Shown here: positions 36,588 to 45,176 of the stretch, piece after piece | How the letters are laid out: each line of letters opens with the position of its first letter | Position numbering within the stretch: the stretch's first letter is position 1 | Source: UBA10365 sp041441915 | GTDB taxonomy: Bacteria; Pseudomonadota; Alphaproteobacteria; Rhodobacterales; Rhodobacteraceae | DNA length: 64,000 nt | Reading direction: 5' to 3' | Assembly: GCA_041441915.1 (NCBI GenBank) | Contig: JASDRS010000013.1 | Coordinates: 7,097-71,096 of the forward strand | Notes under the pieces: model-generated | Told to the model about the DNA's origin: nothing | Databases searched by the model: none | Seen by the model: only the letters and a program-made list of their open reading frames with translations | Translations under genes and position numbers: made by a program

Positions 36588-38009
36588 ATGACGACATTTT
36601 TAGATTTAGGTCTCAGCGAAAAGCTGACCAAAGGCCTGGAACTAGCCGGCTACACATCCCCTACCCCTATTCAAACCCAAGCAATTCCCCTTATTATGGC
36701 TGGCCGCGATTTGATGGGACTTGCCCAAACAGGCACGGGCAAAACGGCGGCCTTTGGCCTTCCGTTACTCCACCGTTTGCTTGACATTGGCCACCCGCCC
36801 GGGCCGCGTAATGTGCGTGCGCTAATCATGGCCCCCACGCGTGAATTGGTAAATCAAATTTCTGCTAATATTGAAGTGTTCACCAAGGGCACTCCAGTAA
36901 AAGTCACCACAGTGACTGGCGGTGCTTCCCTATTTCGCCAAACTGAACGTTTGGCCCGCGGGTCTGATGTTTTGGTGGCGACGCCAGGCCGCTTGATCGA
37001 TTTACTTGATCGCAACGCCCTGAGCCTCGAGCAGTGTGGCTATTTGGTGCTGGATGAAGCCGATCAGATGCTGGACATGGGCTTTATCCATGCGTTGCGC
37101 AAAATTGCTCGCCATATTCCGCTGAAGCGCCAAACAATGCTCTTTTCAGCCACCATGCCTAAATTGATCGAAGATTTGGCCCAAACCTATCTGCGCGATC
37201 CAATTAAGGTGCAGGTGGCCCCACCCGGAAAGCCGATCGAGAAAATTGTGCAAGGTGTTTATTATACACCCCAAGGTGATAAGGCGCGGTTGCTGGAAAC
37301 CTATATTAAGCAGCATCTGGGCGAAGCTGCGCTGGTTTTTGGCCGCACCAAACATGGATCAGAAAAACTGATGAAGCTTTTGAACACATGGGGCATTCGG
37401 GCTGGATCCATTCACGGCAACAAAAGCCAAAACCAACGGGAGCGCACATTAAGTGAATTCCGTGCAGGCGATCTTGACGTTTTGGTGGCTACCGATGTGG
37501 CTGCGCGGGGCATTGATATTTCAAGCGTGCGTCATGTTTATAATTTTGACATGCCTAATGTACCAGAAAACTATGTACATCGCATTGGCCGCACTGCGCG
37601 CGCTGGTGCTGAAGGTACTGCCATTGCCTTTTGCGCTCCAGCTGAAATGGAAGAGTTGCAAGCAATTGAAAAATTGTTAAAAAATAAGATCCCCGTTTTG
37701 GGTGGTGCACCTTGGGCGATGGATATGAGTCCAGCGAAAAAACCGCAGGGTCGTGGCGGTTATATGGGTGGCAGACCAGGTTATGCAAAGCCTGGGCGTT
37801 CTGGTCAGGTACAAAAATCGAGTGGGGGTCGGTCGTTCGCGGCATCGTCTGACGCGGGTGCTGTTACTTTGGCTGCAGATCGGCCTGCGGCAAGACCAGC
37901 CAAAACCAAATATGTTGGGGGCCGTCCTTCGCATGCGGGTGGCATGGCCACACCGCGTAAATCTGCAGGTGGGCGACCCAATCAGGGGCGCAACGGCGCT
38001 TCGAAATAA
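36588..38009 (+). CDS. DEAD-box RNA helicase, RhlE-like
   Basis: ATP-dependent RNA helicase of 473 residues. Motifs in order: Q motif (YTSPTPIQTQAIP), motif I AQTGTGKTAAF, Ia APTRELVNQI, GG and TPGRLIDLL, motif II VLDEADQMLDMGF, motif III FSATMP, and in the second RecA domain VFGRTKHGSEKL, ATDVAARGIDI and motif VI HRIGRTARAG. The C-terminal tail (about 385-473) is basic and rich in Gly, Arg, Pro and Ser with repeated GGRP-type units (GGRPGYAKPGRS, VGGRPSHAGG, SAGGRPNQGR), a likely RNA-binding tail. Probably ribosome assembly or cold adaptation. Confidence 0.92.
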   Translation: MTTFLDLGLSEKLTKGLELAGYTSPTPIQTQAIPLIMAGRDLMGLAQTGTGKTAAFGLPLLHRLLDIGHPPGPRNVRALIMAPTRELVNQISANIEVFTKGTPVKVTTVTGGASLFRQTERLARGSDVLVATPGRLIDLLDRNALSLEQCGYLVLDEADQMLDMGFIHALRKIARHIPLKRQTMLFSATMPKLIEDLAQTYLRDPIKVQVAPPGKPIEKIVQGVYYTPQGDKARLLETYIKQHLGEAALVFGRTKHGSEKLMKLLNTWGIRAGSIHGNKSQNQRERTLSEFRAGDLDVLVATDVAARGIDISSVRHVYNFDMPNVPENYVHRIGRTARAGAEGTAIAFCAPAEMEELQAIEKLLKNKIPVLGGAPWAMDMSPAKKPQGRGGYMGGRPGYAKPGRSGQVQKSSGGRSFAASSDAGAVTLAADRPAARPAKTKYVGGRPSHAGGMATPRKSAGGRPNQGRNGASK

Positions 38010-38010
38010 T

Positions 38011-38035
38011 CAAGCCCATTCTCAAAATGGGCTTG
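38011..38035 (+). terminator. Terminator-like hairpin after the DEAD-box gene
   Basis: CAAGCCCATT and AATGGGCTTG form a perfect 10-bp stem with a CTCAA loop, starting 1 bp after the helicase stop. No T-run follows, so termination strength is uncertain. Confidence 0.5.
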
Positions 38036-38066
38036 CACGACAGTTTGGCCTTGGTTAATTCAAGCT

Positions 38067-38651
38067 ATGGCCAAACTTTACTTTCATTATTCTACTATGA
38101 ATGCGGGTAAATCTACCGCGCTTTTGCAAGCTTCGCATAACTACCGCGAAGGTGGGATGCAGACCTATCTGCTGACAGCTGGATTTGACAATCGTGCTGG
38201 TCAAGCACGCATTGCAAGCCGCATTGGTATTGGTGAAGATGCCGATACATTTGTACCTAGTGAAGATCTTTTTGCCAAATTAAAGGCACGTTTTGCTCAA
38301 GACAGCGTGGCCTGTGTTTTCATTGATGAGGCACAGTTTTTGTCGAGATTACAAGTCTGGCAATTGGCCCGAGCGGTTGATGATTTGGGTGTGCCTATCA
38401 TGTGCTATGGGCTGCGGGTTGATTTCAGCGGCGTACTTTTTCCTGGATCTGCCGCTTTGTTGGCTTGGGCTGACGAAATGCGCGAAGTGCGGACAATTTG
38501 CCACTGCGGAAAAAAAGCCACGATGGTGGTGCGCAATGGCCCCGATGGAAAGGTAGTGTCCAATGGCGATCAGGTGCTGATAGGGGGCAATGAAACCTAT
38601 GTTTCCCTATGTCGCCGACATTGGCGCGCCGCAATCGAGCCTAGGGTCTGA
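38067..38651 (+). CDS. tdk: Thymidine kinase (type II)
   Basis: Phosphorylates thymidine (and deoxyuridine) with ATP. 194 residues. P-loop STMNAGKSTALL, DEAQFL (the Walker B-like acidic site), GLRVDFSG, zinc ligands in CHCGKKA and SLCRRHW. The ATG at 38067 lacks a strong ribosome site. With cdd, deoA, deoB and upp a few kilobases away, it belongs to the nucleoside salvage set of this region. Confidence 0.95.
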   Translation: MAKLYFHYSTMNAGKSTALLQASHNYREGGMQTYLLTAGFDNRAGQARIASRIGIGEDADTFVPSEDLFAKLKARFAQDSVACVFIDEAQFLSRLQVWQLARAVDDLGVPIMCYGLRVDFSGVLFPGSAALLAWADEMREVRTICHCGKKATMVVRNGPDGKVVSNGDQVLIGGNETYVSLCRRHWRAAIEPRV

Positions 38652-38654
38652 GGC

Positions 38655-39534
38655 TTATCCTACCCAAAAAAGGCTTATGAATATTCCAGAAAGCGCAATT
38701 AAGACCATACCTGCCAATGTGGGAAGTGTCAAAACCTCGCCCCAAAGCATATAGCCGAAAAAAGCAGAGACTGGCAGAAATATATATTCAAATATCGACA
38801 CGCGGTGGGCTTCTGCCAACCGATTGACTTGGATCATTAGCCCTACACAAAAGATTTGAAGAACCGCCTGCATCATGGTTCAAAAAAGAAAACTGGCACT
38901 TGGCCATATGCCACCTCAGGCAATAAATTCTTTGGTCCCATGAGAAACATCCAACTGGGCGAGCGTAAGCCCCAACAGCACAGCCAGCCCCAACATTCCA
39001 ATTACTACAAAAAATCTTGTCAACATTGCCCATCGCGTAAAGTACAGCCGCTACGATTGGCAGTGCCGCGGCAAGGCTGGTGCCCCCAAGAGCCTGCGGA
39101 CCTAACGCGAGCAATAACTCCGCAAAAGCCAATGGTCACAGCCATAATCTGTAAGGGGACGATTTTTGACCGAAGGCAATATGCTAAATTAACAGCACAA
39201 AAATAGGTGCGGTATAAAAAGGCCCGCTGCAACGTCGGCCACAGGCAAATAGGCCAATGCCCCAAAGTAAATCATAATACTGCCCACATGCAAAGCGCTG
39301 CGCAGAGCCACTGCGTAAAAATTATTTGGCCAAAGTCTTTTGCCAAATATAAGGCCAGGTCGGAGCATAAACACCAAGGCTAAGGCTGATTGGATCACTT
39401 GAAATTGTCAGAGGCCACCTTCTTCGGTTAAAACACGTACATAATTGTCAACATAGGTGGCCGTGAAAGCTATCCTAAAACGGCACTGAACGCTAAGATG
39501 ATCCGGTCATTTGCGCTTGATGGTGGGGCTTCAT
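38655..39534 (-). pseudogene. DMT/EamA transporter, frameshifted
   Basis: From about ATG 39534, minus-strand pieces in all three frames make up an EamA transporter: NDRIILAFSAVLG, then SALALVFMLRPGLIFGKRLWPNNFYAVALRSALHVGSIMIYFGALAYLPVADVAAGLF, FVVIGMLGLAVLLGLTLAQ, and a final open piece MMQAVLQIFCVGLMIQVNRLAEAHRVSIFEYIFLPVSAFFGYMLWGE to TGA 38655. At least five frame changes or stops lie between. A functional carrier is not possible. Confidence 0.88.
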
Positions 39535-39619
39535 TTGGCCTCCTGATTGAGTGATTGTGAACAAAGCATGCCTGCGTTAAAGTCACAGGATCATCTCTTA
39601 GGTCAAGGCCGATTTACCA

Positions 39620-40639
39620 ATGCAGGTTGAGCAAGAAAATTTGAGAGAAGGGTTCTATGGGCTGTGGCGTGAAAGTGCTGAAGTACCTTTGCGCGATGTC
39701 GAACTCGTCTTGCAGGGGCGTAGTTTGGTTTTTCTTGATCCGCGCAGCAAAACCACATTGGCCCATTGGGCATTAGATGCACTGGTACGGCGCAAATCTG
39801 CACCAGATATTGTAGTGTTGTCCCCGAGCGCCCAAGATGATGAAAGCCTTGAACTGACTTTGGGCGTCACAGCCAATAAGCTGACTGAGATGATTGATCT
39901 AATGACTGCCTCGCGGCCAAAGCCGGGCAGGTTGCGGGGTTTTGTGGTGACAGTGGCTACTTTGGGGATTGTTGGGCTGGCGCTGATTGTGGGCCCGTCG
40001 GTTTTGATCTCACACACGGCCTCGGTAGTGCCAAGCATGGTGCGGCGCGATATAGGGGCCTTGGCTTTGGCCGATTTAACCCGTTTGACTGGATCGACCT
40101 GCACGTCGGAAGTGGGGCAAGCGGCGGTTCAAACTTTCATGAGCCGTCTTTTTGCGGCACAGGGCGCAAATTTGGTTGTGGTGCGCACTGGGGTCGATCG
40201 GATCCGCACGTTGCCCGGCCCTTTGTTCGTGGTTGAGCGCGCCATGCTGGAAAGCAGCATTGGACCCGAAGCGCTGGCCGGTTATCTTTTGGCAGAATTT
40301 GCCAAAGCCCAGGTGCAAGATCCTTTGGTGTTGTTGTTACGATATGTGGGAGTGGTCCCAAGTTTTAAACTACTCACTACAAGTAATCTTCCCCAAAAAG
40401 CGCTTACTGGTTATGGGGAAGCCTTTCTGCGCCAAAAAGAGCCTGATGTCGCAGATGTGGTGGTGTTGCCGCTTTTTTCTGCTGCTAATATATCGACCGC
40501 AGCCTATGTGAAATCTCAAAAGTCCCTCGGCAAGTCAGAACTTTACTTGAGCGCACATGATCCCTATGCACGAGGATCAGAGTTATCCATTATGACCGAT
40601 GGGGAATGGATTAGTCTACAAGATATTTGTACAGACTAA
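39620..40639 (+). CDS. Membrane protein with degenerate M48-peptidase-like domain
   Basis: 339 residues. An N-terminal cytoplasmic domain (about 1-100) has a beta-strand-like RDVELVLQGRSLVFLDPRSKTTLAHWALDAL. One membrane segment follows (about 106-130), then a larger exported or luminal domain. The latter contains RTLPGPLFVVERAMLE followed by PEALAGYLLAEFAKAQVQDPL (about 197-236). This has the shape of the M48 signature (LPGG...V..GLL ... LAHExGH...HP), but the zinc-binding HExxH is AEFAK, so both His are lost. I infer a non-catalytic relative; related genes in Rhodobacteraceae are, as far as I recall, annotated only as hypothetical. Convergent with the SPOR gene. Confidence 0.65.
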   Translation: MQVEQENLREGFYGLWRESAEVPLRDVELVLQGRSLVFLDPRSKTTLAHWALDALVRRKSAPDIVVLSPSAQDDESLELTLGVTANKLTEMIDLMTASRPKPGRLRGFVVTVATLGIVGLALIVGPSVLISHTASVVPSMVRRDIGALALADLTRLTGSTCTSEVGQAAVQTFMSRLFAAQGANLVVVRTGVDRIRTLPGPLFVVERAMLESSIGPEALAGYLLAEFAKAQVQDPLVLLLRYVGVVPSFKLLTTSNLPQKALTGYGEAFLRQKEPDVADVVVLPLFSAANISTAAYVKSQKSLGKSELYLSAHDPYARGSELSIMTDGEWISLQDICTD

Positions 40640-40669
40640 CTTGGTAAAACCAACTTTCTGTCGTACTGC

Positions 40670-41398
40670 CTAGCGTAAATAGGCGTCTTCATAGCCCTGT
40701 TTTTTGACCAGAATTAGCGCCTCCTGTGCTTGGAATTTACTGCTATAAGGCCCTGCGGCAATGCTGGTCATGGGTATGTTTTTTAAGATAATGGAGTGTG
40801 CAATGGCGGTTAGACCAAGTTTTGTGATTTTTGTTTTGGTCGTTTTGGCGTTGTTTGGTTTGCGGTAAAGTCCCACTTGCACGAAAAGTCCCCTTGTGGC
40901 TTCGGATTTTTTAACAAGCGTCGCAACATTTTGCACCTTAGCAGTCGGAGCGGCTTGTGGTATGTGCACCGCAACTGGTGCCACTTTGACTATTTCAGCT
41001 TCAGCAACAGGCTCGGGCATTACTGCGGGTTGAGGTGTTTCTGCTTTGGCAATGGGGCGCTCTTGTGGAGTTATCATGGTTTCTTCTGCCTGAGCTTTTT
41101 TGGCAATTGGCGTATCGACAAAAGGCATTGCTGCTGCTCCAGTCGGGCTATAGCCGCACATATGAACGCCGGCGGGCGATAGGCGTGGTTCCCATGTCAG
41201 GCCGTCAGCCGTTAGCGCGCGCAAATAGATGCAACCCTTTGTATCAACATAAATTCCACTAAGATATTTTGGATTGGGCCATTCGTCAGGATGCGCTAAA
41301 GCTATTTGACTTTGCGTTTGGCCGTAATTCGGCCCCCAAACCACCAAAGTCAGCACCGAACACAAAAGCAAACTCTTTAATCTAACTTGCAGCAGCAT
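40670..41398 (-). CDS. Secreted SPOR-domain protein
   Basis: 242 residues from ATG 41398 (AGAAGG 9 bp upstream); an alternative start at 41434 would overlap upp. A signal peptide (MLLQVRLKSLLLCSVLTLVVWG) is followed by a short domain with two Cys (KGCIYLRALTADGLTWEPRL, HMCGYSP), an Ala/Pro/Glu-rich linker (about 85-165), and a C-terminal SPOR domain (GLFVQVGLYRKPNNAKTT to the end) that would bind denuded septal peptidoglycan. It lies 22 bp behind upp, so it is probably cotranscribed with the salvage genes, an unexpected partner. Confidence 0.82.
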   Translation of the reverse strand: MLLQVRLKSLLLCSVLTLVVWGPNYGQTQSQIALAHPDEWPNPKYLSGIYVDTKGCIYLRALTADGLTWEPRLSPAGVHMCGYSPTGAAAMPFVDTPIAKKAQAEETMITPQERPIAKAETPQPAVMPEPVAEAEIVKVAPVAVHIPQAAPTAKVQNVATLVKKSEATRGLFVQVGLYRKPNNAKTTKTKITKLGLTAIAHSIILKNIPMTSIAAGPYSSKFQAQEALILVKKQGYEDAYLR

Positions 41399-41420
41399 TG
41401 ACTTAAACCCTTCTGGTTTG

Positions 41421-42068
41421 TTACTTTGTTCCATACATCCTGTCGCCAGCATCGCCAAGCCCTGGTACGATATACCCATGGAGATTCAGGTGGCTGTCGA
41501 GTGCGGCGGTTACAATAGGTACATCGGGATGCGCTTCTTTCATACGGGCTATTCCTTCTGGAGCAGCTAACAGGCATAAAAAGCGAATATTCTTCGCCCC
41601 CTTTTGTTTTAAAAGATCAATCGCCGCGACCGAGGAATTTCCCGTGGCCAACATAGGATCAACCACTATCGAGATACGCTCGTCCAATAGGTCAGGCAAT
41701 TTGCAATAATACTGCACGGGCTTAAGCGTTTCAGGGTCTCGGTACAGCCCCACAAACCCTACGCGCGCGGCAGGGACCAGCTCTAAAATTCCGTCAAGAA
41801 GGCCGTTTCCAGCGCGCAAAATTGATATCAGCGCCAATTTCTTACCATCAAGCGTTGGCGCTTGCATCACTTGAAGTGGCGTTTCAATTTGTACCGTGGT
41901 CATAACGAGTTCGCGTGTGACCTCATAAGCAAGTAATAGGCTGATTTCACGTAACAACTGGCGAAAAGACGATGTCGACGTGTCTTTTTGGCGCATAATA
42001 GTCAATTTGTGCTGAACGAGTGGATGGCGTACCACAGTCAAATGTGGGTTTGTTGCTGATTGGGTCAT
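41421..42068 (-). CDS. upp: Uracil phosphoribosyltransferase
   Basis: Makes UMP from uracil and PRPP. ATG 42068 (codons for MTQSATNPHL) has GTGGAGC 5 bp upstream; a longer in-frame start is rejected. 215 residues. PRPP loop VDPMLATGNSSVAAI, uracil-binding ISILRAGNGLLDG and the C-terminal YIVPGLGDAGDRMYGT are all present. It lies 140 bp after deoB on the same strand and would use uracil released by thymidine/uridine phosphorolysis and cytidine deamination. Confidence 0.96.
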   Translation of the reverse strand: MTQSATNPHLTVVRHPLVQHKLTIMRQKDTSTSSFRQLLREISLLLAYEVTRELVMTTVQIETPLQVMQAPTLDGKKLALISILRAGNGLLDGILELVPAARVGFVGLYRDPETLKPVQYYCKLPDLLDERISIVVDPMLATGNSSVAAIDLLKQKGAKNIRFLCLLAAPEGIARMKEAHPDVPIVTAALDSHLNLHGYIVPGLGDAGDRMYGTK

Positions 42069-42208
42069 TTTTGCTCCACTTTTGATATAGTATTTTGGCT
42101 GTAGCTCATTCAATTTTCAGATTAAGTAAAAGTCTACTTAGGTAATCTACTATGAACACTGATATAAGCATAACGAGGGCGAGTAAGATTTTGAACCCCC
42201 TTAGGTGC

Positions 42209-43408
42209 CTATATAAAACTTCGGCCAAAACCCTTCTGCCGGAGGTCCAAATGCGTCGCTATAGAAGTTGCAACATCTTGAAAGCAGCAATGGCCAATCG
42301 TACCGGACTTCGCGCCAGCGACCAACAATGGAACCCGTTCACGCGTATGATCACTTCCTCTAAAACTAGGATCATTTCCATGATCTGCGGTAAAAATGGC
42401 CAGATCATTTGGTCGAAGTTTTGCCAAAAATTGCCCTACGATGGGGTCAAACCATTCAAGAGCGCGCGCATAGCCTGCAACATCGCGTGGATGGCCATAA
42501 AGACTGTCAAATTCCACAAAGTTAGCAAAAATCAAAGTGCCATCTTGGGGGCTATCGGTCAAATTTAACAAATGCTCGGACAGATCTCGGTCGCTTTTGC
42601 CATGGTACGAATGATCAATGCCCTGACCGGAAAAAATATCACTAATCTTGCCGATTGCATGGGTGGTATACCCGCTAGCTTGTGCCCAATCAAGCAGGGT
42701 TGGTGCTGGGGGTGGAATGGCAAAGTCGCGCCGATTTGGGCTGCGCTCAAAGCCTCCTATGGGGCCGACAAAAGGCCGTGCTATGACGCGGCCAACTTTC
42801 ATCGCGTGCAGTTCGGGGGCGATGTCGCGGCAGAGTTGCAGCAGGCGCTCAAGACCAAAATACTGTTCATGGGCAGCAATTTGAAATACTGAATCTGCCG
42901 AAGTGTAACAAATTGGAAAGCCAGTCTGCAGATGTTTGGCGCCCAAGTTATTCATGATTTGAACACCCGCTGCGTGGCAATTGCCCAAAATACCCGTGGT
43001 TCTGGCTAGGGCTGCAACCTTGTCGGTTAGGTTCGCTGGGAAACAGGGCGTTTGAAGAGGAAAATAGGTCCAATCCCAAGGCACGGGCACGCCTGCAAGT
43101 TCCCAATGGCCCGAAGGAGTATCTTTGCCGCGTGATTGCTCGGTTGCTACGCCCCAAAGGCCCATAGGGGAAGGGTGGGGTTCTGGAAGTGGTTCAGACG
43201 AAGCAAGCCTTGCTGCATTCCAAAGGCCAAGGCGCGCCAGATGGGGTAGGTTGAGCGGACCTGACCGCCCCCCATCTGCGCGGCCTTGGGCGCATAAACC
43301 CGCTATGTGGCCCAAAGTGTTTGACCCGGAATCGCCAAATTCTGCCGCGTCAGGCGCTGCTCCACAACCCACAGAATCCATCACAATTAGAAAGGCGCGC
43401 CCCTTCAT
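42209..43408 (-). CDS. deoB: Phosphopentomutase
   Basis: Interconverts (deoxy)ribose-1-phosphate and -5-phosphate. 399 residues, alkaline-phosphatase fold. Metal-site motif MDSVGCGAAPDAAEFGD with the DSxG, SRGKDTPSGHWELAG, and the late metal ligands in FTADHGNDPSFRGSDHTRE. Its ATG overlaps the deoA stop by 4 bp. Together with DeoA it channels nucleoside sugars into the pentose phosphate pathway or, through a deoC elsewhere, to acetaldehyde and glyceraldehyde-3-phosphate. Confidence 0.95.
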   Translation of the reverse strand: MKGRAFLIVMDSVGCGAAPDAAEFGDSGSNTLGHIAGLCAQGRADGGRSGPLNLPHLARLGLWNAARLASSEPLPEPHPSPMGLWGVATEQSRGKDTPSGHWELAGVPVPWDWTYFPLQTPCFPANLTDKVAALARTTGILGNCHAAGVQIMNNLGAKHLQTGFPICYTSADSVFQIAAHEQYFGLERLLQLCRDIAPELHAMKVGRVIARPFVGPIGGFERSPNRRDFAIPPPAPTLLDWAQASGYTTHAIGKISDIFSGQGIDHSYHGKSDRDLSEHLLNLTDSPQDGTLIFANFVEFDSLYGHPRDVAGYARALEWFDPIVGQFLAKLRPNDLAIFTADHGNDPSFRGSDHTRERVPLLVAGAKSGTIGHCCFQDVATSIATHLDLRQKGFGRSFI

Positions 43409-44715
43409 TTCACAATTCTTTTTAGGATAAGTTTGGGTTCATAAATGGGGTGATCTGAAACCTCAAATGCTGCTTGCACGTCTAAAATTGCTGCTTCCGC
43501 ATCGGCTTGGCTGGCAGCGTGAATTTGACAAAGCGACATGTCATTAGCGCATTCCTCGCCCAATGCGGCCAAGTCTGAAAGGCCCACCGAGGGGTTGATT
43601 CTATCGCCGCCAACCATCCTCCCACCGCCTAAATGTACCACTGCAAGACCCAATGCTTGGCCATTGATGGCGGTAACAAATCCTGATTTTGGGCAGGGCA
43701 CGTCAAGAATAACAGGGGCGGCAGGTAGTCGATCTGGCCAACATTCAACAAAATCAGAAGGGCCGCCTTGGGCGGCAATCATACGGCCAAAAAGTTCGGC
43801 CGCAGCACCACTTTCAAGGGCAGTTGCGATGCGCGATGCTCCGTCTTCAGCATCGGCTGCGAGCCCTCCTAGGGCCAACGCCTCTCCACCAAGGGCCAAA
43901 GTTAAATCCCAAAGCGCAACATTGACAGAGGTGCCTGTTAACGTTTCCATGACTTCGATCACTTCAAGTGCATTGCCTGCAGCTGCGATCAGGGGCTGCG
44001 ACATGTCCGTAATAAGGGCTGTAGTCATGCAGCCAGCACCTTGGGCGGTTTTAACCAAAGAGTAAGCTAAGGCTTCGGCCTCGGGCAGGGCTTTCATAAA
44101 GGCACCAGAGCCGACCTTCACATCCAAAACCAAGGCCTCGAGCCCAGCAGCCAGCTTTTTCGACAAAATAGATGCGGTAATCAGATCAATGCTATCTACT
44201 GTAGCCGTGACGTCACGCACCGCATAAAGACGGGCATCGGCTGGGGCTATGTTTTTATTGGCCGCCACAATAGCGCAATGCACCGACTTCATTTGTTGCT
44301 GTAACTGTTCGGCTGTAAGATGAATGCGAAAGCCTGGAATGGATTCAAGCTTATCAAGTGTGCCGCCCGTATGGCCCAAGCCTTTGCCCGAAATCATCGG
44401 CACATAAGCCCCGCAGGCCGCCAAAGCTGGCGCCAGCAATAAAGATGTGCAATCGCCGATTCCGCCTGTTGAATGTTTGTCAATCACAGGGCCGGGAAAA
44501 TCCCACTGTAGCAGCTGCCCTGAATCGCGCATAGCTTTTGTGAGCGCCACACGCCCCTTTTCCCCCAAGCCGTTAAAGCATACGGCCATCGCAAAAGCGC
44601 CCGCTTGTGCGTCGGAAACTTGGCCATTAGCCAATCCCTGTGCAAACCAACTGAGCTGAGCAGACGACAACTTGTCGCCTGCGCGCAGCATTGCGATGAT
44701 GGAACGTGCGTCCAC
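43405..44715 (-). CDS. deoA: Thymidine phosphorylase
   Basis: Cleaves thymidine or deoxyuridine with phosphate. 436 residues from a GTG start at 44715, which shares its first base with the cdd stop codon. The family signature VIDKHSTGGIGDCTSLLLAP is intact, as are MISGKGLGHTGGTLDKLESIPG and LDVKVGSGAFMK. Stop overlaps the deoB start by 4 bp, so cdd-deoA-deoB is a tightly coupled operon. Confidence 0.96.
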   Translation of the reverse strand: MDARSIIAMLRAGDKLSSAQLSWFAQGLANGQVSDAQAGAFAMAVCFNGLGEKGRVALTKAMRDSGQLLQWDFPGPVIDKHSTGGIGDCTSLLLAPALAACGAYVPMISGKGLGHTGGTLDKLESIPGFRIHLTAEQLQQQMKSVHCAIVAANKNIAPADARLYAVRDVTATVDSIDLITASILSKKLAAGLEALVLDVKVGSGAFMKALPEAEALAYSLVKTAQGAGCMTTALITDMSQPLIAAAGNALEVIEVMETLTGTSVNVALWDLTLALGGEALALGGLAADAEDGASRIATALESGAAAELFGRMIAAQGGPSDFVECWPDRLPAAPVILDVPCPKSGFVTAINGQALGLAVVHLGGGRMVGGDRINPSVGLSDLAALGEECANDMSLCQIHAASQADAEAAILDVQAAFEVSDHPIYEPKLILKRIVK

Positions 44716-45113
44716 TATGGAACCGTTTTTTCCATATGTGACGCGTCAAATCGCCCAGGCAACAACGCGCCAACAGATGTGACCTCTTCTGCGCCCGCGG
44801 TGGTGCAAAGTGTGACTTTTACATTGCGATTGGCAAATTCAGAGATTTTTTGGCGGCAGCCACCGCAGGGGGGCACGGGAGTGGGGCTGTCGGCGATCAC
44901 CAGCACCTCGCCTATACTTGTGTCGCCTGCCGCAATCATGGCGGCTATGGCTCCCGCTTCGGCACAGATGCCTTCGGGATAGGCTACGTTTTCAACGTTA
45001 CAGCCCACATATAAATTGCCTTGGGTCGAGAAAATCGCGGCGCCAACTTTGAACTTTGAGTAGGGAACATAGGCATTTTTGCGAACGTCCCGTGCGGCTT
45101 TTAACAGGGTCAT
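44715..45113 (-). CDS. cdd: Cytidine deaminase
   Basis: Zinc hydrolase converting (deoxy)cytidine to (deoxy)uridine. 132 residues, the compact tetrameric form. Zinc and proton-shuttle motif GICAEAGAIAAM (Cys-Ala-Glu) and PCGGCRQKI are present; substrate-binding NVENVAYP too. First gene of the cdd-deoA-deoB run, followed at some distance by upp; upstream region 45114-45176 is short and followed by the dead cupin gene on the same strand. Confidence 0.95.
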   Translation of the reverse strand: MTLLKAARDVRKNAYVPYSKFKVGAAIFSTQGNLYVGCNVENVAYPEGICAEAGAIAAMIAAGDTSIGEVLVIADSPTPVPPCGGCRQKISEFANRNVKVTLCTTAGAEEVTSVGALLPGRFDASHMEKTVP

Positions 45114-45176
45114 ATCAACCTCCGACCATTTATTTCAACATAGGTAAACCTTAGCCCGATGCAAGCCCCACCATTT

